DNA from: Fimisoma avicola
Lineage (GTDB): Bacteria > Bacillota > Clostridia > Peptostreptococcales > Anaerovoracaceae
DNA length: 10,064 nucleotides
Direction of reading: 5' to 3'
NCBI GenBank assembly: GCA_018714945.1
Contig: DVMO01000112.1
Coordinates: 1-10,064, forward strand
Below are positions 1 to 7,350 of this stretch, piece by piece. The notes beneath the pieces were generated by a model. That model was not told the DNA's origin, ran no database searches, and saw nothing but the letters and a program-made list of their open reading frames with translations. The position numbers and the translations under genes were made by a program. Position 1 is the stretch's first letter; each line of letters opens with the position of its first letter.

Positions 1-1243
1 AGGTATTCCTATCCATCTCCATACCCACGACACCTCCGGAAACGGAGTGGCAACAGTGCTCATGGCCGCTCAGGCAGGCGTAGACATAGTGGATGCAGCC
101 TTCAACTCCATGAGCGGACTGACTTCACAGCCGGCCCTCAACTCCATTGTGGCCGCCCTCCAGAACTCCCAGAGGGATACGGGTATCGATACAGACAAGA
201 TACAGAAGATTTCCGAATACTGGAGAGATGTAAGACCGGTTTATGCAGGATTTGAGTCGGAGCTGGTAACATCAACAGCGGAAATTTACAAATATGAAAT
301 TCCTGGAGGCCAGTATTCCAACCTGAAACCGCAGGTTGAAAGCTTCGGCCTGGGACATAAGTTTGAAGAAGTCAAGGACATGTACAAGGCTGTCAATGAA
401 ATGCTGGGAGACATAGTCAAGGTTACACCGACTTCAAAGGCAGTAGGCGACATGGCCATATTCATGGTACAAAACGACCTGACTCCTGAAAACATCTACG
501 AGAAAGGCAAGGGCATTGACTTCCCTGACTCCATCGTTTCATACTTTGAGGGAATGATGGGACAGCCTGAGGGAGGGTTCCCTGAAGAACTCCAGAAGCT
601 GGTTCTCAAAGGAAAGCCTGCCATCACATGCAGGCCTGGCGAACTCCTGCCGCCGGAAGACTTCGACGCCATCAAGAAGCACCTGAGAGAAGATCTGGAG
701 CTTGAGGGCACCGACAGGGAGGCCATCAGCTACGCCATCTATCCAAAGGTGTTTGAGGATTATGTAAAGACCCTCAAGAAGGAAGGCAACTTCCGCTACA
801 TGGGTTCTGACATCTTCTTCCACAGCCTGGAAGTAGGCGAGACCTGCGAAGTCAAGCTGGAAGAAGGCAAGATAATGATGGTAAAACTCCACGAAGTAAG
901 GCCGGTAGACAGCGAAGGCTACAGGGAGGCCATCTTCGAGGTGGACGGAAACCGCAGGAGCGTCCACATCAAGGATACGGATGTTACTGTAAATTCAAAC
1001 AATTCTGTTCTTTATGCAGATGAGGACAATCCGCTTGAAGTGGGCGCCAACATACCGGGCAATATCATCAGGGTACTGGTAAAAGAAGGCGATGAGGTTG
1101 AAGAAAAGCAGCCGATAGCTGTTATAGAGGCCATGAAGATGGAGACCAATATCCTGGCAACCGCCAAGGGAACAGTGGAAAAAATCTATATTTCCGAAGG
1201 CCAGCAGGTTAAAGCAGGAGAAATGGTAGCAAAACTTAAATAA
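1..1243 (+). CDS. pyc: Pyruvate carboxylase, C-terminal part (5' end outside window)
   Basis: Biotin-dependent carboxylation of pyruvate to oxaloacetate, an anaplerotic step in the cytoplasm. The reading frame is open from base 2, so the gene starts upstream and about 413 residues are seen, against a usual length of about 1150. In order: the carboxyltransferase metal-site segment HTHDTSGNG (about 23-46), a VTPTSKAVGD segment (about 424-453) that in characterised enzymes lies at the active site, the CRPGE stretch, the tetramerisation/PYC-associated region, and a C-terminal biotinyl domain. The biotin attachment motif EAMKMET has its lysine codon at 1136-1138, about 34 residues before the end, the normal spacing. 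The long linker before the biotinyl domain fits single-chain pyruvate carboxylase best. A separate PycB subunit or oxaloacetate decarboxylase alpha chain cannot be fully excluded because the N-terminal half is missing. Stop TAA at 1241-1243. Confidence 0.93.
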   Translation, partial: GIPIHLHTHDTSGNGVATVLMAAQAGVDIVDAAFNSMSGLTSQPALNSIVAALQNSQRDTGIDTDKIQKISEYWRDVRPVYAGFESELVTSTAEIYKYEIPGGQYSNLKPQVESFGLGHKFEEVKDMYKAVNEMLGDIVKVTPTSKAVGDMAIFMVQNDLTPENIYEKGKGIDFPDSIVSYFEGMMGQPEGGFPEELQKLVLKGKPAITCRPGELLPPEDFDAIKKHLREDLELEGTDREAISYAIYPKVFEDYVKTLKKEGNFRYMGSDIFFHSLEVGETCEVKLEEGKIMMVKLHEVRPVDSEGYREAIFEVDGNRRSVHIKDTDVTVNSNNSVLYADEDNPLEVGANIPGNIIRVLVKEGDEVEEKQPIAVIEAMKMETNILATAKGTVEKIYISEGQQVKAGEMVAKLK

Positions 1244-1266
1244 GCATATTTATAAAATGTATATGG

Positions 1267-1295
1267 AAAGAGCCGCCCGTATCAGGCGGCTCTTT
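1267..1295. terminator. Intrinsic terminator between convergent genes
   Basis: A perfect 11-bp stem, AAAGAGCCGCC (1267-1277) against GGCGGCTCTTT (1285-1295), with a 7-base loop. It lies 24 bases after the pyruvate carboxylase stop and 48 bases before the end of the minus-strand acetyltransferase gene. The stem ends in CTTT when read on either strand, so it can serve both genes. The T run beyond the stem is short, so termination strength is uncertain. Confidence 0.72.
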
Positions 1296-1342
1296 GAGTA
1301 TGAATATGAAACTTCATTGTTAGTTACCATGAGACAGACAGT

Positions 1343-1831
1343 TCAGTAATATCTCCTTCGGACCAGCTCGCAGGTCCAGTTCGGATCATCCGAATCTCTG
1401 AATATCCTGCCAGGGGCGCTTTTCACTGAGCCACCGGTCAGATGAAATCCGGCTTTTTCGTATACTGCGGCAGCTCTGCTGTTATTGGGATAATGGATTA
1501 GCTCTACAAAGCCTATAGAAGGAAACTCCTCCTTAAACTGTTTGACGCAGGCATCAATGGAGCGGACGCCATAGCCCTTCCCCTGAAACCTTTTGTCTAT
1601 CATTATCCTGTGCAGAAAAACATAGTCCGGATCACCTTCGACAAAATAATAGAGTACGAAGCCAATGAGCAGATCGTCATCATAAATGGCTTTCGGTATG
1701 AACTCATTATAGAGATAGCACTCTGCTATGGAAAACAGATTGTCTTCCACATATCCAGCTTGAGAGTCTTCCATCTGAAGATCTGTGACTGATATGAGGT
1801 TATCTTTTGTTATATCAGATAAATGTATCAT
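1343..1831 (-). CDS. GNAT-family N-acetyltransferase (162 aa)
   Basis: Predicted acetyl-CoA-dependent N-acetyltransferase, cytoplasmic. The full GNAT fold is present: a beta4 strand with HRIMID (74-79) leading into the acetyl-CoA pyrophosphate loop RFQGKGYG (81-88, pattern Q-x-x-G-x-G), then NNSRAAAVYEKAGF (116-129), the usual motif B with its tyrosine. The N-terminal half (ITKDNLISVTDLQ, YVEDNLFSIAEC) resembles polyamine acetyltransferases of the BltD/PaiA type. That substrate is inference; another small amine or amino acid is possible. ATG at 1829-1831 is preceded by AAGGAG (1838-1843) at a good distance. The gap of 78 bases to the upstream aminotransferase gene on the same strand holds no clear terminator, so the two may share a transcript. 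Confidence 0.85.
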   Translation of the reverse strand: MIHLSDITKDNLISVTDLQMEDSQAGYVEDNLFSIAECYLYNEFIPKAIYDDDLLIGFVLYYFVEGDPDYVFLHRIMIDKRFQGKGYGVRSIDACVKQFKEEFPSIGFVELIHYPNNSRAAAVYEKAGFHLTGGSVKSAPGRIFRDSDDPNWTCELVRRRYY

Positions 1832-1909
1832 CAGTATCTCCTTATTATAGAATTCTTATTTGACGGATTTTGCTCCGCCGGACAGCCATGACGCTTTGGA
1901 CGGCAGTGT

Positions 1910-3040
1910 TCAACGGCCGGACGCAAGTTCCTCCAGGTACTCATCTATAAGGGCAAGTCCCTTTTCCAGTTGTTCAGCATGGGACAGAGACAGGCGGAAA
2001 GTATGAGGCAGATAAAAACAGTCTCCGTGGCATACAAGAACTCCTTTGCGGTCCAGCAGGCCATCGCAGAATTTCTCTGCCGGGACATCGAGATCATAGT
2101 GGATGAGATAGGTAGTTCCGTAAGCGTCTGCGTACTGGTGAAGGTAAGGATGACCGTCAAGCCACTTGTCGACGATGGCCTTGTTGTGACCTACGATCTT
2201 TCTGCTGCGCTCCAGGATCTTGTCAGCGTGTTCAAGTGCAATGGCAAAGAGCCATTCGTCGAACACTCCGCCGCATATGGAATCATAGGAACGGCGGTTA
2301 AAAATCTCCTGACGCAGGGCTTCATCCTTGCATACTATCCAGCCGCAGCGCAGACCGGCCATAGAAAACATTTTCGATGAGCTGCATGTCACGATGGCCT
2401 TGGCATAAATGTCAGCCATGGACGGCATGTATTCTTCTTTCATGCCGCGGTACATCTCGTCGCATACGATCCAGGCGTCGACAGATTGGGCTATGGATAC
2501 CAGTTCTTCCATTTCTTCTGGTTCCAGCAGAGAGCCGGTAGGGTTGTTAGGATTGGTCAGCATGATGGCCTTGGTGTTGCTGTCTGCCAGGGCTCGCACC
2601 TGCTCAAGGCCGAGCTTGTAGCCTGTTTCCGGAGTCAGGTTCACGGTGCGGACTTCTGCTCCTATGGAGCGGGGCAGTGAGTAATACTGCTGGTAGTTAG
2701 GCATTATGGAGATCACATTATCCGACGGTTCGATCAGAGTATAGACCACCGTGCTGTTGGCGCCGGTGCCGCCGTGTACCAGGACAACATCTTCCGGGCT
2801 TACATTGCGGTACAGTCCTGCAACGGCCCTGCGGAGCCTTGGCGTGCCTGAAAAGAACGGATAACCCAGGTTCATGGTCTTCAGCTCTTCGAGAAAGGTG
2901 TTCATATCTTCTCCGGTCACTTCAAAGAGCTCTTCAAAGGTCATAGGCAGGACACAGCTTCCTCCCAGATACACCTTGTTTTTAGTACTGTCGGCGGCCG
3001 GATTTAGCCAGTTTTCAAGTACAAATTCATCTAATTTCAT
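1910..3040 (-). CDS. PLP-dependent class I/II aminotransferase, divergent paralogue (376 aa)
   Basis: Fold-type I PLP enzyme, cytoplasmic, probably an amino-acid aminotransferase. Visible active-site elements are NPNNPTG (Asn166), DEMYRG (Asp194 for the pyridine nitrogen, Tyr197), SSSKMFSMAGLRCGW (Schiff-base Lys223) and the substrate-carboxylate Arg349 in HTFRLSLS. It is plainly paralogous to the gene at 4471-5598: both start MK(L/I)-x-x-F-x-x-E-x-W, share P-x-YQQ-x-YS-x-PR-x-IGA-x-VR, and have Lys223 and Arg349 at identical positions. The start is set at 3040 because GAGGAGG (3047-3053) sits six bases upstream; an in-frame ATG at 3055 overlaps that site and would not be used. Substrate is unknown. 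Some relatives in this fold group do chemistry other than transamination, such as capreomycidine synthase, so the name is a family call. Confidence 0.9.
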   Translation of the reverse strand: MKLDEFVLENWLNPAADSTKNKVYLGGSCVLPMTFEELFEVTGEDMNTFLEELKTMNLGYPFFSGTPRLRRAVAGLYRNVSPEDVVLVHGGTGANSTVVYTLIEPSDNVISIMPNYQQYYSLPRSIGAEVRTVNLTPETGYKLGLEQVRALADSNTKAIMLTNPNNPTGSLLEPEEMEELVSIAQSVDAWIVCDEMYRGMKEEYMPSMADIYAKAIVTCSSSKMFSMAGLRCGWIVCKDEALRQEIFNRRSYDSICGGVFDEWLFAIALEHADKILERSRKIVGHNKAIVDKWLDGHPYLHQYADAYGTTYLIHYDLDVPAEKFCDGLLDRKGVLVCHGDCFYLPHTFRLSLSHAEQLEKGLALIDEYLEELASGR

Positions 3041-3070
3041 TGCAGGCCTCCTCATTTTTTATTTGTGCAT

Positions 3071-3099
3071 AATATAAATCGCATACAGCAAAAAAACAA
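3071..3099 (-). promoter_or_regulatory. Sigma-A-type promoter of the divergent aminotransferase
   Basis: Read on the minus strand: TTGTTT (3094-3099), a 17-base spacer, then TATATT (3071-3076). This would start transcription about 25 bases before the start codon at 3040. Spacing is ideal and both hexamers are close to consensus. Confidence 0.6.
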
Positions 3100-3144
3100 T
3101 ACAAAGGATTTATAGTAAAATATAATTTATTTTTCCGATTTTTG

Positions 3145-3153
3145 TGTTATAAT
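3145..3153 (+). promoter_or_regulatory. Extended -10 promoter of the regulator-aminotransferase operon
   Basis: TGTTATAAT: a perfect TATAAT (3148-3153) with the TGn extension in front. The region where a -35 would sit is only AT-rich (about 3125-3130), which an extended -10 can tolerate. Transcription would start near 3160, giving a leader of about 60 bases that holds a small hairpin, CCTTG (3166-3170) with CAAGG (3177-3181), followed by a second CAAGGG copy at 3185-3190. An inverted repeat AAAATA-N5-TATTTT (3117-3133) lies between the two divergent promoters and is a candidate operator, though its sequence is low in complexity. Confidence 0.6.
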
Positions 3154-3218
3154 ACAACATGAACACCTTGTGTGCGCAAGGGCCCAAGGGTAAAATATTT
3201 AACTGTACGGAGGGAAAT

Positions 3219-4481
3219 ATGAAGCTGACCGTAGAGGATGTCTGCAATTTTCCGGAGTTTCCGGAATTACGCGTGATAGCCGGCAGAGGAGGACTGAACA
3301 ACCCGATCGACCGGTGCGGCATACTGGACTATGAGTTTGTCGACGGCATAAAGGAAAAATGGTACAACACCAATTTCCACGAAAAAAATATGATAGTCGT
3401 TACAAGCTTTCTGTATGCTAAGGATAACGAATATCTCATATTCGACGCTGTGAAGAGCCTTGCAGCCAGAAAATGCAGCGGTCTTATAATAAAGAACATT
3501 TTCAGACTGCCTATCAGCGATACGGTGCTCAGATATGCCGATACGATGAATTTTCCCATAATCCTCATCGAAGGAAAAGACATATATTTTGAAGATCTGA
3601 TCGTCCTGATCTCTGAGAGGGCCAAACAGTACGGCTCCATAGAATACAGAGAGGGCAAGGCAGCTGAAATGCTGAGGAGCGACGGCAGCCACAAGCTGCT
3701 GGAAAAACTGGCTTACGAAATAAACCCCACTTTCAGGTCAGATATCATGGCTATGTTCTTTGAACCAGACAGCCCTTCCGATGCCGGGGCCTTAAGGCTG
3801 CAGCCCCGTGAATATCAGAGGCTTGAGGAAAAATTTGCTGCATCGAACCTGCTCCTTGCGTCAGATTCAATGTTCTATTATCAGGACGGGTTTTTCATCG
3901 TCCATTCGAGAGACATGTTTGAAGAGACAGATCCGCTCAGTCTGAGCAGGCCTTTCCTTGATACCATGGGAGAAGAGCTGAAAGATTTTCATGTGGGCAT
4001 AAGTTCCGTACATCACCTGATCTGGCAGATCAAGGACTGTTTTGAAGAAAGCCTCTATGCCGCGAGGATTCTGGCTGACGGCAGGACATACCTTGCCGGC
4101 GGCGATGATGCCGGGCGATACGCCCTCTATGACGATCTGGGCATATATAAGGTGATACTGCCATATTGCGACGGCGCTGTAATGCGTGAATTCAGCGACC
4201 GGTACATAAGACCACTTGAGGACTATGACCTTGAGACCAACGGCAGCCTGCTGGAAACAGCCATATGCTATGTGGTACATAACGGAGATCTGCAGAAAAC
4301 GGCAGACGCCATGGCCCAGCACAAGAACACCATAAGATACAGGCTTAAGAACATAAGCAATGTGACAGGTATAAACGCGCTTGAGACAAAGGATTACGAG
4401 ATCCTGTCGATGGCCGTAAGGATATTCATGTGCAATAACGGCGAAAGCCGGGAAATGAGGAGAAGGAAAAATGAAAATTGA
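3219..4481 (+). CDS. PucR/CdaR-type transcriptional regulator (420 aa)
   Basis: Predicted DNA-binding regulator of the adjoining aminotransferase genes. The N-terminal 120 or so residues (MKLTVEDVCNFPEFPELRVIAG, then GILDYEFVDG and the VVTSFLYAKDN region) match the PucR purine-catabolism-regulator domain. The middle is a divergent GGDEF-like/CdaR region. The last 75 residues carry the PucR C-terminal helix-turn-helix (about 343-400), with DLQKTADAMAQHKNTIRYRL. Start at 3219 is chosen because GGAGGG (3209-3214) precedes it; an in-frame ATG at 3159 lies at the expected transcription start and has no ribosome site. The 3' end overlaps the next gene by 11 bases, and its basic tail MRRRKNEN is encoded by that gene's ribosome-binding region. 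PucR-type regulators respond to small molecules; the ligand here is unknown, and an amino acid or keto acid is a guess from context. Confidence 0.88.
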   Translation: MKLTVEDVCNFPEFPELRVIAGRGGLNNPIDRCGILDYEFVDGIKEKWYNTNFHEKNMIVVTSFLYAKDNEYLIFDAVKSLAARKCSGLIIKNIFRLPISDTVLRYADTMNFPIILIEGKDIYFEDLIVLISERAKQYGSIEYREGKAAEMLRSDGSHKLLEKLAYEINPTFRSDIMAMFFEPDSPSDAGALRLQPREYQRLEEKFAASNLLLASDSMFYYQDGFFIVHSRDMFEETDPLSLSRPFLDTMGEELKDFHVGISSVHHLIWQIKDCFEESLYAARILADGRTYLAGGDDAGRYALYDDLGIYKVILPYCDGAVMREFSDRYIRPLEDYDLETNGSLLETAICYVVHNGDLQKTADAMAQHKNTIRYRLKNISNVTGINALETKDYEILSMAVRIFMCNNGESREMRRRKNEN

Positions 4482-5598
4482 AACTTTTAAGGTTGAACGG
4501 TGGATGAACGATTATGAAGACGACGCTGTCTACAATCTGGGAGAAACATGTATAGATTCCCTTACCATAGGCGAATTGCTGGAACTCTCAGGCGTTGACC
4601 CTGATAAGTATCTGGTAGACCTCAAGGACAAGAGGCTGACATACAGTCACATTTTCGGATCTCCTGAATTTGTAGGCGGAGTCGCAAGCCTTTACAAGGA
4701 CCTTAAAGGGGAAAATGTCATCCCGACCCACGGAGCCATAGGCGCCAACCACATGGTGATCAATGCTCTGATAGAAAACACCGATAACATGGTCTGCGTG
4801 CTGCCTACATATCAGCAGCATTATTCAATCCCAAGGGCTATCGGAGCAGATGTGAGGATCCTCAAGCTCAGGCTGGAAAACGACTATCTGCCTGACCTGG
4901 ACGAACTCAGATCTCTTGTAGATAAAAACACCAAGATGATAACCATAAACAATCCTAACAATCCGACCGGTTCCTGGATACCGACGGAAACTCTGGAGAA
5001 GATCAGAGACATTGCCGACGAAGCGGGGGCCTATGTGCTCTCGGATGAGGTCTACAGAGGTGTTTCTGAAGACGGAAGCTACATGGATTCCATCGTTGAC
5101 ATCTATGACAAGGGAATCTCTGTAGGCAGCATGTCCAAGATATTTTCACTGGCAGGCCTGAGGATGGGATGGATCGCCTCTAAGAGCGAGGAAGTCCTCC
5201 ACCAGTGCCTTGAAAGAAGGGACTACGATACCATTTCCTGCGGCATGATCGACGACATGCTGGCTTCCCTGGCCCTGGCCAACAAGGAAAAGATCTTTGA
5301 GAGGAACAGAGCCATCCTCAAAAAGAACCGCCAGATACTGGACGACTGGGTGAACAGCACTCCGCAGGTACATTACCTGAGACCTGTGGCCGGCACCACC
5401 GCCCTTGTATATTATGATCTTGATATGCCGTCCTATGGGCTATGTAAGAGGCTTATCAAAGAAAAGGGCCTGTTGTTTACGCCGGGCGCCGCTTTTGAGA
5501 TGGAAGGAGCCGTAAGGATAGGTTATGCCTTTGACTCCAAACTTCTCAAAGAAGGCCTTGATAAATTTACTGAATTTTTAGAGGAGGAAAGCAAATGA
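4471..5598 (+). CDS. PLP-dependent class I/II aminotransferase (375 aa)
   Basis: Fold-type I PLP enzyme, second gene of the operon and paralogue of the divergent 1910-3040 gene. Active-site residues: NNPNNPTG (Asn164), SDEVYRG (Asp192, Tyr195), SMSKIFSLAGLRMGW (Schiff-base Lys223, codon 5137-5139) and Arg349 in GAVRIGY. The N-terminal segment FKVERWMNDYEDDAVYNLGETCIDSLT seems peculiar to this subgroup and is also recognisable in the paralogue. ATG at 4471 overlaps the regulator's TGA (4479-4481), with AGGAG (4458-4462) inside the regulator's coding end, so translation is probably coupled. Its own TGA overlaps the next ATG (ATGA, 5595-5598). Substrate cannot be read from the sequence. Confidence 0.91.
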   Translation: MKIETFKVERWMNDYEDDAVYNLGETCIDSLTIGELLELSGVDPDKYLVDLKDKRLTYSHIFGSPEFVGGVASLYKDLKGENVIPTHGAIGANHMVINALIENTDNMVCVLPTYQQHYSIPRAIGADVRILKLRLENDYLPDLDELRSLVDKNTKMITINNPNNPTGSWIPTETLEKIRDIADEAGAYVLSDEVYRGVSEDGSYMDSIVDIYDKGISVGSMSKIFSLAGLRMGWIASKSEEVLHQCLERRDYDTISCGMIDDMLASLALANKEKIFERNRAILKKNRQILDDWVNSTPQVHYLRPVAGTTALVYYDLDMPSYGLCKRLIKEKGLLFTPGAAFEMEGAVRIGYAFDSKLLKEGLDKFTEFLEEESK

Positions 5599-6752
5599 AA
5601 CACCGCTTTTTAGCAAAGAAATATTGGAAAGACGCCTCGACGCCTTTCGGCACCACCAACGAAAAGGCCGCCCGGTTTGACGACTGCATCAACCTGAGCC
5701 TGGGCGACCCGGACCTGATCACCGATAAGATCATTATTGACGGAGCCTATCAGGATGCCCTCAAGGGTCACACAAGATATACCAACATGTACGGAGATAT
5801 CGAGCTCCGCAACGAGATCCGCAAATTCTATAAGGACGAATACGATCTGGACATCGCCCCTGACGAAGTCATCGTGACTACTTCCGGGCTGATCGCCATG
5901 TACATGGCGTTGCAGGCCGTCCTGGACGAAGGAGACGAAGTTATTATACAGTCGCCGTTCTTCACTCCATATACGGCTCAGGTAGAAATGGCAAGGGGAA
6001 TTCCGGTTGAACTGGACACCTATGAAGAAGAGGATTTCCAGATCAATATCGAGAGGCTCAAATCCTTGATCACGCCGAGGACCAAGGCTCTGATCATAAA
6101 CACACCGTCAAATCCGACCGGCTCATGCCTTTCCGCGGAGACCCTGAATGAGATAGCCAGGATAGCCGAAGAAGAAGACCTGATCGTCATCGCCGACGAC
6201 ATATATACATCCTACAGCTTTGAGAAAGACTTCATCCCGTTCATGTCCGTTCCGGGCATGAGAGAAAGAACCATCACCATCAACTCTTTCTCCAAGAACT
6301 TCATAATGACAGGCTGGCGTGTGGGCAACATCATCGCTCCGAACTTCATCGTAAGGGTGCTCAAGGATATGGGCGAAAACATCGTCTACTCGGCCCCGGC
6401 ACTATCCCAGAGGGCAGCCCTGCACGCTCTTAGGAACAGAAATGTCATCCAGCCGCCTATCATCGCGGAATACAGGAAGAGGATGGAATACGCCGCCGAA
6501 AGGATCAACCGCATCCCATGGATGAGTGTCATAACTCCGCCGAAAGGAAGCTTCTACCTGTTCATAAACATCAAGAAGAGCGGCCTTTCCAGCATGGACG
6601 CCGCAGACATGATCCTTGAAAAAGCCCATGTTCTGCTGCTGCCGGGCAACGCTTTCGGCCACTGCGGCGAAGGCTACCTGCGCCTGGCCTGCACCGTCGG
6701 CGTCGACAAACTCGAAGAAGCCTTCGACAGGATAGAGAAGATAGAATTGTAA
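5595..6752 (+). CDS. PLP-dependent aminotransferase, AspB/PatA-like (385 aa)
   Basis: Class I aminotransferase of the bacterial aspartate/aromatic subgroup, cytoplasmic, probably 2-oxoglutarate-linked. Motifs in order: INLSLGDPD near residue 32, GHTRYTNMYG, NTPSNPTGS (Asn173), ADDIYTSY (Asp201, Tyr204), NSFSKNFIMTGWRVG (Schiff-base Lys234, codon 6294-6296) and GYLRLAC (Arg363, substrate carboxylate). Length is normal and nothing is missing. It is the third gene of the operon; GAGGAGG (5581-5587) lies in the end of the preceding gene and the ATGA overlap suggests coupled translation. It belongs to a different subgroup from the other two aminotransferases of the locus, so it likely has a different amino donor or acceptor. 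Names such as aspartate, alanine or N-acetyl-diaminopimelate aminotransferase are all possible. Confidence 0.92.
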   Translation: MKHRFLAKKYWKDASTPFGTTNEKAARFDDCINLSLGDPDLITDKIIIDGAYQDALKGHTRYTNMYGDIELRNEIRKFYKDEYDLDIAPDEVIVTTSGLIAMYMALQAVLDEGDEVIIQSPFFTPYTAQVEMARGIPVELDTYEEEDFQINIERLKSLITPRTKALIINTPSNPTGSCLSAETLNEIARIAEEEDLIVIADDIYTSYSFEKDFIPFMSVPGMRERTITINSFSKNFIMTGWRVGNIIAPNFIVRVLKDMGENIVYSAPALSQRAALHALRNRNVIQPPIIAEYRKRMEYAAERINRIPWMSVITPPKGSFYLFINIKKSGLSSMDAADMILEKAHVLLLPGNAFGHCGEGYLRLACTVGVDKLEEAFDRIEKIEL

Positions 6753-6831
6753 ATCGCAAGGCGCGGCCGGCCGCCGCATTGCTCGTTTGAAACTGTTCGG
6801 CGGCCACATTGCAAAAAAACGATTTTTCGAG

Positions 6832-7061
6832 CCAAAAAGTCAGAAATTCTTCAATTTTTCTGACTTTTTGTTTGTTTTTCTGATATTTTGGCAGTTAGGG
6901 TCCATCAAACCTGCGTATTTTTACATATATTACTATTTTTCTGACTTTTTGGAAAAAAATTCATATTTTGTCAGTATCGGCAGCCGGCCAGACGGTAGAT
7001 TGACGAGAAATCTATTTTCTGCTGATCCTGTCAATAAATCTTTGTTTTTTTGACTTTTTCG
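6832..7061. repeat. Five degenerate copies of a T-rich 17-base motif
   Basis: The motif TTTTTCTGACTTTTTGG occurs at 6936-6952 (exact), with close variants at 6855-6871, 6875-6891 and 7045-7061 on the plus strand and one on the minus strand at 6832-6848. The first inverted/direct pair forms the operon terminator. Spacing is irregular and no unique spacers of constant length are seen, so this is not a CRISPR array. Function unknown: duplicated terminator arms, protein sites or a decayed element are all possible. Confidence 0.55.
6833..6879 (+). terminator. Intrinsic terminator of the aminotransferase operon
   Basis: A perfect 14-bp stem, CAAAAAGTCAGAAA (6833-6846) with TTTCTGACTTTTTG (6857-6870), a 10-base loop, and a T-rich tail TTTGTTTTT. 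It lies 80 bases after the stop of the last operon gene. The stem is AT-rich but long. A GC-rich inverted repeat just upstream (GGCCGCC 6769-6775 with GGCGGCC 6799-6805) and a 12-bp palindrome GCGGCCGGCCGC (6763-6774) may add to the pause. Confidence 0.75.
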
Positions 7062-7080
7062 TCAATCCGTTCTCTAAAAT
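7050..7080 (+). promoter_or_regulatory. Possible promoter facing the structured intergenic segment
   Basis: TTGACT (7050-7055) and TAAAAT (7075-7080) are separated by 19 bases, longer than the optimum. The -35 half overlaps a small inverted repeat TTGAC-N6-GTCAA (7050-7065). Weak evidence on its own; reported because the DNA downstream changes from AT-rich to GC-rich and contains hairpins ending in a terminator-like structure. Confidence 0.28.
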
Positions 7081-7086
7081 ATGACA

Positions 7087-7350
7087 TATTATCCATAAAA
7101 AATCGATAGTTATTGATAGGATGCGGCTAAACCCCAAAATCTGTCAACGGTCAGGTGAGAGATCGTCTGCCGGCCCGACATGAGGTCGCCAGGCCCGCTG
7201 TTCTGCCAACGATTAGTTCTCTTTTCCACCGGAACGGCCTTTAGTGAGAACCGAAAGCCGGGCAAGGATTCTCTGCATACGCAGGGACACGCCTAGCAAG
7301 AACCGAAAGGTTCTCGCAGGTATCATCCGCAGCGGGGATGAGAATTTTTT
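7087..7350 (+). ncRNA. Candidate structured small RNA (unproven, no known family recognised)
   Basis: No gene is convincing here, but several stems line up: CGAC/GTCG (7176-7179 with 7185-7188), GTTCTC/GAGAAC (7216-7221 with 7246-7251) enclosing TTCC/GGAA, CTGC/GCAG (7273-7276 with 7281-7284), and AGAACC-GAAA-GGTTCT (7299-7314), a 6-bp stem capped by a GNRA tetraloop. The 11-base string AGAACCGAAAG occurs twice (7247-7257 and 7299-7309). The stretch ends in a hairpin followed by six T. It does not match RNase P RNA, tmRNA, 6S RNA or signal recognition RNA as I know them. It could equally be ordinary GC-rich spacer with chance stems. Confidence 0.25.
7323..7350 (+). terminator. Terminator-like hairpin with T6 tail
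   Basis: TCATCC (7323-7328) pairs with GGATGA (7336-7341) around a 7-base loop, followed three bases later by TTTTTT (7345-7350). The stem is short. There is no protein gene directly upstream for it to serve, which is part of the case for a small transcript in this gap. Confidence 0.45.

Noticed and set aside
539..967. Minus-strand open frame of 142 codons inside pyruvate carboxylase
   Set aside because: Lies antisense to a clearly conserved coding region, has no recognisable domain, and reflects codon bias of the true gene.
1844..1849. TATAAT on the minus strand just before the acetyltransferase gene
   Set aside because: It would start transcription on top of the ribosome binding site and has no -35 partner, so it is probably chance.
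3267..4322. Minus-strand open frames inside the PucR-type regulator
   Set aside because: The plus-strand protein has recognisable N-terminal and helix-turn-helix domains across this span; the antisense frames resemble no family.
6787..7053. 88-codon plus-strand frame after the aminotransferase operon
   Set aside because: It crosses the operon terminator and is mostly Phe, Tyr and Leu from T-rich repeats; FSDFL recurs only because the 17-base motif recurs. No ribosome binding site.
6832..7061. Repeat array as a CRISPR
   Set aside because: Copies are degenerate, irregularly spaced and in both orientations, with no spacers of constant length and no cas genes in the window.
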